Below are positions 1 through 5,088 of a DNA stretch of 5,614 nucleotides, in pieces. Made by a program: the position numbers and the translations under genes. The notes beneath the pieces are model-generated. The model saw only the letters and a program-made list of their open reading frames with translations. It did not search any database and was not told where the DNA came from. Origin of the DNA: an uncultured Clostridia bacterium (GTDB lineage Bacteria; Bacillota; Clostridia; Lachnospirales; Lachnospiraceae); assembly GCA_945622055.1 (NCBI GenBank), contig CALZBV010000164.1:1-5614 (forward strand), in the 5' to 3' direction. The first letter of the stretch is position 1; every line of letters starts with the position of its first letter.

Positions 1-27
1 TTTTGCATGGCTTGTAGCTTTCGCGAA

Positions 28-100
28 TGTTCCCAGCGGGAATCGAACCCACAACTGAGTCTTAGGAGGACCCTGTTATATCCCATTTAACTAAGAGAAC
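28..100 (-). tRNA. tRNA-Arg, anticodon CCU
   Basis: Decodes the rare arginine codon AGG. Read on the minus strand, the 73-nt cloverleaf has a 7-nt acceptor 5' strand (GTTCTCT) facing TGGGAAC, a 4-bp D stem (GTTA/TAAC), a 5-bp anticodon stem (GGGTC/GACTC with one G-U), a loop CTCCTAA with anticodon CCT at 64..66, a 4-nt variable region, and a 5-bp T stem with loop TTCGATT. It closely resembles the E. coli tRNA-Arg(CCU) as I remember it, including the D arm. Two points stand out: the innermost acceptor pair (7:66) is T-T, and no CCA follows discriminator A73 (the DNA continues TTCGCG), so CCA must be added enzymatically. A good promoter lies about 100 bp upstream. Confidence 0.95.
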
Positions 101-112
101 GAATCAAGCTCT

Positions 113-151
113 GCCTCCTTTGAGTTACGTTGCATTGGACTCTCGGGAGGC
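113..151 (-). other. Hairpin in the leader of the tRNA transcript
   Basis: In the minus-strand transcript GCCTCC (151..146) can pair with GGAGGC (118..113), and GAGT (142..139) with ACTC (125..122). A symmetric 3x3 internal loop separates the two stems and a 13-nt loop closes the structure. It ends 12 nt before the tRNA 5' end. There is no U tract after it, so it is not an intrinsic terminator. It could be an RNase processing element in the precursor tRNA or the body of a small RNA. The pairing is visible in the sequence; the role is inference. Confidence 0.5.
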
Positions 152-169
152 GATTGCTTTTCTTTTGAC

Positions 170-204
170 TAATAAAGGGAATTTTGCAATAAACTCCTTT
201 ATTA
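170..204. repeat. 9-bp inverted repeat overlapping the tRNA transcription start
   Basis: TAATAAAGG (170..178) and CCTTTATTA (196..204) are perfect inverted copies separated by 17 bp. The right arm touches the -10 hexamer of the tRNA promoter and covers the predicted start point at about 196..198. It may be an operator-like element. As RNA it would be only partly transcribed, and its A/T-rich composition makes chance plausible. No U run follows it on the minus strand, so it is not a terminator for the gene upstream. Confidence 0.35.
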
Positions 205-232
205 TTTTACATTCATATCCCTGATTCGTCAA
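204..232 (-). promoter_or_regulatory. Sigma-A type promoter for the tRNA gene
   Basis: On the minus strand the -35 hexamer TTGACG (232..227) and the -10 hexamer TAAAAT (209..204) are separated by exactly 17 bp. Each matches the vegetative consensus at 5 of 6 positions. Transcription would start near 197 and run leftwards through about 95 nt of leader into tRNA-Arg. It lies just downstream of the DUF3881 stop codon, so the tRNA has its own promoter and need not depend on read-through. There is no GC-rich discriminator after the -10 of the kind often seen at stringently controlled stable-RNA promoters. Confidence 0.75.
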
Positions 233-266
233 CTTTTTTCTTACATATATGAAAAAAAATTGCACA

Positions 267-1139
267 TTAATGAAATTCCACCATACCCTGCATCCAGATG
301 TTTCCGCGGAATCTCCTTCCCTTTTTTGGCTCCCCGATTAAATCGTTACGGTTAATACAAACCGGAAACTGAATATTATTACAATTAATTTCAAGAAGAA
401 CCAGTTTTTCTCCGGTTACTTTATTTTCAAAGTCTGTAACCTCATCTATAATGCCAAGAATCGTATAATTATCCGATTCCGAACCATAGGGTACAAAGGA
501 GGTTTCTACAATAGAGAAGATATCCTCACTTTTGAGGCGCTTATTAATCCTGGCATAAAGGTCAATGTCATCAATGGTAAGTGTCTCCATAGCTTCTTTA
601 TCGCCCTTACGCGCTGCCTCCATGAGCTGCATTCTTCCGGACGGATCAACTGCGGCGTCTACCGGAGCGTTTACCATAGACATCGTCGGTAGCAGGATTT
701 TTCCTTCCGATGCAAGCGCAGAGAGAATAACCGGACAATCTGCGTTGTTTTCCGGATATCCTCTGGAGATAAACTCCGTCAGATTCTGCAGATAAAATAT
801 AAGTGAAACTCCGATTCGGTAATCCTCACACATTCCGGTGTAGGCGTCCGTATCCACACGCCTGCTGATAAACACATTTTCCCTGGAAGTGACCTTTGTA
901 CCACGAATATATGGGAAATAGTATTCCGTATGAAAATTGCCATTCTCGTCATATTCCCCGCGGAGCGCAACACCAACATTGTTTCCGCAGTCATAATAAA
1001 GCTCTGCCCGTGCTGTCTTCGGATCAACCTGCGATACATAACGCTCTGTAGCTGCCTCTTTTGCAAATTGAGTCAGATGTTCAACATCCTTTCTTGTTTT
1101 TACATTGCTAAATCCTACTGCTTTTAAAAAACTATGCAT
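267..1139 (-). CDS. DUF3881 family protein, function unknown
   Basis: A 290-residue soluble protein that I recognise as DUF3881, a family I know mainly from Lachnospiraceae; its function is not established. The opening (MHSFLKAVGFSN) is followed by a charged helical stretch. A conserved-looking block at about residues 56-80 contains GVALRGEYDENG and YYFPYIRG, and a hydrophobic segment IGVSLIFYLQN lies at 109-119. A helical linker (175-205) with the phrase RKGDKEAMETLTIDDIDLY leads to a beta-rich C-terminal part (207-290) ending GRRFRGNIWMQGMVEF. I see no signal peptide, membrane span or catalytic motif. The ATG at 1139 is supported by AAAGGA (1152..1147) with a 7-nt spacer. It starts 20 bp after the 379-residue membrane protein, so the two are probably co-transcribed. 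No clear intrinsic terminator follows. Confidence 0.85.
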   Translation of the reverse strand: MHSFLKAVGFSNVKTRKDVEHLTQFAKEAATERYVSQVDPKTARAELYYDCGNNVGVALRGEYDENGNFHTEYYFPYIRGTKVTSRENVFISRRVDTDAYTGMCEDYRIGVSLIFYLQNLTEFISRGYPENNADCPVILSALASEGKILLPTMSMVNAPVDAAVDPSGRMQLMEAARKGDKEAMETLTIDDIDLYARINKRLKSEDIFSIVETSFVPYGSESDNYTILGIIDEVTDFENKVTGEKLVLLEINCNNIQFPVCINRNDLIGEPKKGRRFRGNIWMQGMVEFH

Positions 1140-1159
1140 TCCGATTTCCTTTCATGCGG

Positions 1160-2299
1160 CTATTCGGTTACACTCTTATTCTTTGCCATAACATGGAGAA
1201 AAATACCGATACCGATTAACATAATTCCGATAATACAGGAGACTCTGCCGAATTTCCAAATCTCTGTTTCCAATGTCTTTAGAATTGAATCTACTATATT
1301 CTGTACGACTGTTTTCACTGAATTTGAGATGGTGCCGGCTACATTCATTTCTTCGATAAGTACACCATTTACAAACCCTATAAATACACCGTGCAATGCA
1401 GAAAATGCACCACAGATGATTCCACCCAGAAGCATTCCTGTACCGGTTACATAAAACCCACCCGGAGCAAAGAAATAAAGTGCTATCAATACCAGTGCGG
1501 CAATCAAAAGGATACCGTAGATTACCGGATACAAAAGCCTTGCAGATTTCTTTGTATCCTCAAGAGAACGGAAGAAGAAACTTATTTCCGAATCCCGAAT
1601 CTCATCATTTATGCTCTTTTCTAGAGTCTCCTTTGCCTTATCCAGTGCATTTGAAGCATCTACACTGTCCGGAAGCGCAACCTCCTGCTTCTTCTGATTC
1701 CATTCCTTCTCAATATAAGTTTCAAACGGTTCCGTTGCTCCTGTCATTTCATAACGGGATTTCAATTCTTCGTATGTATATCCATTAAATACATCATTGA
1801 TTCTCTGCGTCATGTTCAAAATAGAAGCATCCGTAAAATATTTTGAAGCGCGCTCCCCCTTCCATGTAAGGAACAAATCCTCCGGAAGCTCTTCAAAGAT
1901 TTTATCCATCTCCTTTTGAAGACGTTCTTCAATCACGGAAAAGTCGAAATTGACATTTTTTCCGTCACACATAGCCTTCCAGGTATCCATAAAGATTTCA
2001 TTTATGTCATCTTCTGTCAAAATACGATAAAAAACTTCCTGAAGAACTTCGGTTTTTATTTCAAAGCTTTCCGAAAAATTCTTTTCTGCTTCCTTCCAGC
2101 CTTCTTCAATGATAATGGAGGAAATCTCACTCGATTTAATCAGATTTTCCACATTTTTATCCTCGAAAATGTTAACTGAGCCCGATACTGCTCCCCCGAC
2201 TAATGGGAGCAACAAAAAAAGTGGGAAGAAAATTACGGTTAAAAAGATTCCGATAACAAGACAAATTGTCTTTGCCGGACTAGTTTTCTTTGATTCCAT
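1160..2299 (-). CDS. Unrecognised four-pass membrane protein with large extracytoplasmic domain
   Basis: A 379-residue protein I cannot assign to a family. Read by eye it has a basic N-terminus (KK, K10), a first membrane span at about 11-34, and a long acidic, helix-rich region (about 36-253) with many Glu/Asp/Lys and few Gly/Pro. A close pair of spans (about 256-278 and 282-312) joined by a short APGG turn follows, then a roughly 37-residue amphipathic loop, a last span (about 350-371) and a short basic tail. Positive-inside logic puts both ends in the cytoplasm and the 220-residue domain outside. No catalytic, lipoprotein or sorting motif is visible. The ATG at 2299 has AGAGGT (2313..2308) with an 8-nt spacer. 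It is first of a two-gene unit with the DUF3881 gene and follows a 186-bp purine-rich leader. A sensory or cell-envelope role would be guesswork. Confidence 0.8.
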   Translation of the reverse strand: MESKKTSPAKTICLVIGIFLTVIFFPLFLLLPLVGGAVSGSVNIFEDKNVENLIKSSEISSIIIEEGWKEAEKNFSESFEIKTEVLQEVFYRILTEDDINEIFMDTWKAMCDGKNVNFDFSVIEERLQKEMDKIFEELPEDLFLTWKGERASKYFTDASILNMTQRINDVFNGYTYEELKSRYEMTGATEPFETYIEKEWNQKKQEVALPDSVDASNALDKAKETLEKSINDEIRDSEISFFFRSLEDTKKSARLLYPVIYGILLIAALVLIALYFFAPGGFYVTGTGMLLGGIICGAFSALHGVFIGFVNGVLIEEMNVAGTISNSVKTVVQNIVDSILKTLETEIWKFGRVSCIIGIMLIGIGIFLHVMAKNKSVTE

Positions 2300-2350
2300 A
2301 GACGCCGACCTCTTTTCTTTTTATTTTCTTTCGTTACCATTTTTCTTTGT

Positions 2351-2370
2351 TATTATCTTTTATTATCTTC
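2351..2370. repeat. Imperfect 10-bp tandem repeat in the purine tract
   Basis: TATTATCTTT is followed at once by TATTATCTTC, identical at 9 of 10 positions. Related TTATT-TCTTT words recur on both sides, suggesting the tract grew by slippage. Confidence 0.7.
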
Positions 2371-2427
2371 TTTTGTTATTGTCTTTATTATTTCTTTTTT
2401 ACTCTCTTTTCTTATGTTCCTTTATTA

Positions 2428-2443
2428 CCCTGTTTCCCTGTTT
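2428..2443. repeat. Perfect 8-bp tandem repeat
   Basis: CCCTGTTT occurs twice head to tail at the upstream end of the purine-rich leader (as transcribed, AAACAGGG twice). It is short and may be chance or slippage. It contributes to the low-complexity character of the gap. Confidence 0.7.
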
Positions 2444-2485
2444 ACAATGCTTCCTGCAATCACCTGACTGTTTTGCAAAAGGGTA

Positions 2486-3553
2486 CTAATTTTCAAAGGA
2501 ATCTACAATAAAAAGTGTCAGATACTTCGTAAGGTCGCGTTCCTCAATGCTTGTGAAGGACGTGCCATCTCTCCTCTTAAGAAGACGGATGACCGGTCTC
2601 GTCGGAAATTTGAAGTTCTGACGAATAACCACTGCAGTATCTCCTTCGTTCGTAACAACAGTCGTTCCAATCGGGTACGCTGCAACTGATTCCAAAAATA
2701 ACTGAACGAGACTAAAATCAAATTTAGAACCTGCCTGGCTCATGATATAGTCCATAGCCTCACGAACCTTATATTTTTTCATCAGGCGTCCATATACCAT
2801 ACTGTCAAACTGATCGCATAAAGATACAATTCTGACCTCCCGGCTAATGGCGTCCTCCCTAAGATGCAGTGGATAACCGGAACCATCCATACGCTCATGA
2901 TGCTGAACAACAATGTCTCTTACAGTTCTCGTCATCCAGTCTTTTTTCTCAACGTCAGTATAACCATAGATTACATGACGCATGATTTCTTTTCTTACCT
3001 TTTCTTCACAGTCCTCAAATACCAGCTCCGATGTATCAAATGAAATCGAAGTAAATCCGAGATCATGAAGAAGTGCGCCAACTGCAACCTCCCGGACCTT
3101 TTCAATCGGAAGCTTTGCACGAAGCGCAATCAATGTGGAAAGCGCCGCAACGTTCATGGAATGAAGATAGAGCTCATTTCCTTTTTCCCGGACACAGGAG
3201 ACATTATACATGATATTCGGTTCGCGAAGGATATTCGTCATAATCTCATTTGCGACCGTGACAATTTTTTTCAGCTCGTCCCCTTCTGCATAAGAATACT
3301 TTTCGAGTGTATTTTTAATTGTATCCTCGCATTGTTCCCGAAGCTCCTCCTCCTTGATGATAGCGGCAATCAGATCCTTCTCTTCACCATTTTCCTTGAT
3401 AAAAATGTTGTCGATATGTAAATCCGAAAGACGACTAATATACTTTTTTTTCAGAACAGTTCCCTCAGACATCAGGGAAACTCCGGAGGAACTGTATATA
3501 TCTCTTGCCAGAACATCACCGTCTTGAATTGAATCAATTGGAATCCTTCTCAT
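2486..3553 (-). CDS. HD-GYP domain protein, probable cyclic-di-GMP phosphodiesterase
   Basis: A 355-residue cytoplasmic protein. An N-terminal module (1-52) opens MRRIPIDSIQDGDVLARDIY, a form common ahead of HD-GYP domains, and a helical linker follows (55-110). The HD-GYP core (about 115-275) shows E127 and H131 (E-x3-H), H163-D164, H193 in HVIYGY, HHE at 218-220, DGSGYP at 223-228 and D247 in SLCDQFD. This is the full ligand set known for trinuclear-metal HD-GYP enzymes, which hydrolyse c-di-GMP to pGpG or GMP. The usual HD-x-GK is HDLGF, so the conserved Lys is F167, and the usual HPxxG is HVIYG. A small C-terminal module (293-350, with YPIGTTVV and PTRPVIRLL) follows, with no membrane span. 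The start at 3553 has GGAGG (3567..3563) in a G-rich run. It begins 16 bp after the DUF4446 gene. Activity is likely but unproven because of the Lys change. Confidence 0.9.
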   Translation of the reverse strand: MRRIPIDSIQDGDVLARDIYSSSGVSLMSEGTVLKKKYISRLSDLHIDNIFIKENGEEKDLIAAIIKEEELREQCEDTIKNTLEKYSYAEGDELKKIVTVANEIMTNILREPNIMYNVSCVREKGNELYLHSMNVAALSTLIALRAKLPIEKVREVAVGALLHDLGFTSISFDTSELVFEDCEEKVRKEIMRHVIYGYTDVEKKDWMTRTVRDIVVQHHERMDGSGYPLHLREDAISREVRIVSLCDQFDSMVYGRLMKKYKVREAMDYIMSQAGSKFDFSLVQLFLESVAAYPIGTTVVTNEGDTAVVIRQNFKFPTRPVIRLLKRRDGTSFTSIEERDLTKYLTLFIVDSFEN

Positions 3554-3569
3554 AAATTCCCCCCTCCAA

Positions 3570-4127
3570 CTAGTCCATCATATAGTTTCTTCGATTCTTT
3601 GCTTCTTCCAATGCAGTTCTCTCTTCATTTGAAAGAACAACAAAGGATTCTCCCTTTATGATTTCCTTTACATACGTATAACAACCTTCATTCGTGTGTA
3701 CTGATGACATGATAAAACCATTGTTTGTATCATCCAGTAAAGCAAGAGAAAAGCTAAGCTTTCCACCCATTTCCTTAAATGCATCGTATTTCACAATACT
3801 CATTTTCTGGTATGAGGTCAGAAGAGTATCACACGCAATGTTAAGCTTACTCGTAATAAATTCCAGATCAGCCTTTATTTTGTCAATCTCTTTATATTTT
3901 GAAACAATCGAACTCTCCAAATCCATTCCGGTCGAACCTTTCATAAAGAGATTGTACTTATCTGTCAATGCTCTCATTCTTTTCACAACAAATAGCAAAA
4001 CAATGGAAAGAACAAATACCATAATTATTGCCGAAATACCAATAATCATAGAAATACGTAATGCATTATTGATGTTTTCCGATACGGTAACCGTCTGTAA
4101 GGCTGTTTCAATATCGTTTTGACCCAT
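3570..4127 (-). CDS. DUF4446 family membrane-anchored protein
   Basis: A 185-residue protein recognisable as DUF4446, which in Clostridia commonly sits directly after parB; its function is not established. A short polar N-terminus is followed by one strong membrane span (about 25-49) ending in basic VKRMR, then KYNLFMKG (57-64), a charged helical stretch (70-105) that may form a coiled coil, and the conserved C-terminal block (about 110-160) with VKYDAF, GGKLSFSLALLDD, NNGFIMSSVH and YVKEI. The basic residues after the span suggest the C-terminal domain is cytoplasmic. The ATG at 4127 is served by GGAAGGA (4142..4136), which overlaps the last base of the parB stop codon region, so the 14-bp gap suggests translational coupling. 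Position and anchoring fit a membrane partner of ParAB, but that is inference. Confidence 0.9.
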   Translation of the reverse strand: MGQNDIETALQTVTVSENINNALRISMIIGISAIIMVFVLSIVLLFVVKRMRALTDKYNLFMKGSTGMDLESSIVSKYKEIDKIKADLEFITSKLNIACDTLLTSYQKMSIVKYDAFKEMGGKLSFSLALLDDTNNGFIMSSVHTNEGCYTYVKEIIKGESFVVLSNEERTALEEAKNRRNYMMD

Positions 4128-4141
4128 ATTCTTTTTCCTTC

Positions 4142-5047
4142 CTATTTCATTCGATTTATCATATCAATAATACGTTCCAGCTCTTCCATGGAATAGTATT
4201 CAATTTCGATTCGACCCTTATTATTTGCCTTCTTCTTAATCTCAACCTTTGTTCCGAAAATTGCTTTCATATTATTTTCAATTTCACGATATACGGCACT
4301 ATCGTCCGCTTTCTTTTGAGTTCTCACAGGTTCTTCTTTTTTCTCCTGCTCCGCAAGATGCTTCTTAACCAATGCTTCCGTTTCACGCACACTCAGTTTT
4401 TCATCGAAAACCCGAAGTGCAAGTGAATGCTGCATTTCTTTATCCGTAACAGCAAGCAGAGCTCTGGCATGTCCACCTGTCAGCATATTATCGATTAACA
4501 TTTGCTGTACTCTTTCGTCCAACTTCAACAAACGCATCGAATTCGTAATCGTAACGCGATTCTTGGCAACCTTTTCCGCTAATTCGTCCTGTTTCAAATT
4601 GTATTCCTGAATTAATCTCTGATATGCCTGAGCCTCTTCAATCGGATTTAAATCCTGACGCTGAATGTTTTCTGTAAGTGCTACGATAAAATAATCCTCC
4701 GGGGCATAATCCTTTATGATAACCGGAACCTGTTTCAACCCAGCCTTCATTGAAGCTCTCCAACGACGTTCACCGGCAATAATCTCGTAACGATTATTCT
4801 CTTTTTTCTGAACAACAATTGGTTGTATTACTCCATACTGACGAATCGACTCTGCTAATTCGAGTAACGCATCCTCATCAAAATTCTTTCGTGGCTGAAG
4901 ACGGTTTGGCTCAATTTCAGAGGGACGTAAAAATGTTTCACGTGAAACATCTTTTTCCTCATTTGTTTTTTTAACAGATTCTTCTTCCGTTACACCGAAC
5001 ATACCTTCCAGCCCATTACCAAGAGCCATCTTTTTCTTAGAACCCAT
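4142..5047 (-). CDS. parB: Chromosome partitioning protein ParB (Spo0J type)
   Basis: A 301-residue CTP-dependent DNA clamp that loads at parS, slides along DNA, recruits condensin and stimulates ParA. The N-terminal LGNGLEGMFG resembles the ParA-contacting peptide of the family. The CTP-binding domain follows, with LQPRKNFDE (50-58), GVIQPIVV (72-79), GERRWRA (92-98) and ENIQRQDLNPIEEA (126-139). The parS-reading helix-turn-helix is at about 152-176 (KQDELAEKVAKNRVTITNSM), then a charged linker (230-255) and a C-terminal dimerisation region (255-301). Length is normal. The start at 5047 is the first possible one, as an in-frame TAA lies 9 bases upstream. It follows parA by 41 bp. Its AAAGGAG is separated from the ATG by a hairpin, and a parS site lies within codons 34-38, so ParB may influence its own gene. 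Confidence 0.97.
   Translation of the reverse strand: MGSKKKMALGNGLEGMFGVTEEESVKKTNEEKDVSRETFLRPSEIEPNRLQPRKNFDEDALLELAESIRQYGVIQPIVVQKKENNRYEIIAGERRWRASMKAGLKQVPVIIKDYAPEDYFIVALTENIQRQDLNPIEEAQAYQRLIQEYNLKQDELAEKVAKNRVTITNSMRLLKLDERVQQMLIDNMLTGGHARALLAVTDKEMQHSLALRVFDEKLSVRETEALVKKHLAEQEKKEEPVRTQKKADDSAVYREIENNMKAIFGTKVEIKKKANNKGRIEIEYYSMEELERIIDMINRMK
4934..4949. promoter_or_regulatory. parS centromere site inside parB
   Basis: TGTTTCACGTGAAACA is a perfect 16-bp palindrome, identical to the consensus parS of B. subtilis. With flanking A and T the symmetry extends to 18 bp (4933..4950). It lies in the coding region and specifies the residues VSRET (34-38) in the linker between the ParA-contacting N-terminus and the CTP-binding domain of ParB. 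The B. subtilis spo0J gene also carries a parS site, so this placement has precedent. ParB should load here. I saw no second copy in the window. Confidence 0.97.
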
Positions 5048-5054
5048 AACGACT

Positions 5055-5075
5055 TACCTGCACGATGTGCAAGTA
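5055..5075 (-). promoter_or_regulatory. Hairpin between the parB Shine-Dalgarno and start codon
   Basis: In the minus-strand mRNA UACUUGCAC (5075..5067) pairs with GUGCAGGUA (5063..5055). This gives 9 bp including one U-G, closed by the 3-nt loop AUC. The stem begins directly after the AAAGGAG sequence and ends 7 nt before the parB AUG. When folded, it restores an ideal Shine-Dalgarno spacing; unfolded, the spacing is 28 nt. It has no U tract, so it is not a terminator. As DNA, the same repeat could be a protein-binding operator. Confidence 0.6.
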
Positions 5076-5082
5076 CTCCTTT
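5076..5082 (-). promoter_or_regulatory. Distant Shine-Dalgarno of parB
   Basis: AAAGGAG is the only strong Shine-Dalgarno in the parA-parB gap, but it lies 28 nt from the ATG, well outside normal range unless the intervening hairpin folds. TTG and GTG codons within reach are out of the parB frame. A weaker AGGU nearer the ATG is buried in the hairpin's 3' arm. Confidence 0.55.
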
Positions 5083-5088
5083 CTTTTC

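Larger units (their letters stand above)
2300..2485 (-). other. Intergenic purine-rich leader between the HD-GYP and membrane protein genes
   Basis: This is the longest gap in the window and the only break in the otherwise tight gene order. In 2311..2430 I count about 101 pyrimidines in 120 plus-strand bases, so the transcribed sense strand is about 84 percent purine, mostly A, and has very few C. I find no good -35/-10 pair and no hairpin followed by U residues. The downstream gene may therefore be read through from the parAB operon or use a weak promoter I cannot see. Short repeats lie inside. Such a leader would be almost unstructured as RNA. The composition is observed; the role is unknown. 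Confidence 0.7.

Noticed and set aside
1..27. Element attachment site at the 3' end of tRNA-Arg, a common integration target
   Set aside because: Only 27 bp lie beyond the tRNA, with a TTCGCGAA palindrome but no repeated tRNA end or integrase visible, so nothing supports an insertion.
241..266. Possible terminator after the DUF3881 gene (run of eight T on the minus strand)
   Set aside because: Only a weak AATT/AATT pairing precedes the T run. There is no stable GC-containing stem, so an intrinsic terminator is not supported.
2239..2340. 33-codon minus-strand frame starting ATG-GTA-ACG in the purine leader and overlapping the membrane protein start
   Set aside because: No real Shine-Dalgarno precedes it, the Lys/Arg-rich peptide follows from the purine bias, and it runs out of frame into the downstream gene without stop-start coupling.
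2426..2485. Long-range TACCC/GGGTA pairing and the TTTTGCAAAA palindrome after the HD-GYP stop
   Set aside because: The 5-bp stem encloses about 50 nt and is not followed by a U tract; the palindrome has no loop. Neither makes a credible terminator.
2109..2489. Plus-strand open frame of 126 codons with a Phe/Leu-rich tail
   Set aside because: It is the antisense of the membrane protein gene start plus the T-rich intergenic tract. The hydrophobic tail simply reflects T/C-rich DNA, and there is no Shine-Dalgarno or domain.
3694..4122. Plus-strand open frame of 142 codons opposite the DUF4446 gene
   Set aside because: It is fully antisense to a recognised conserved family, with no recognisable protein features. 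The same applies to the plus-strand frames at 1134..1454, 1916..2179 and 3065..3421.
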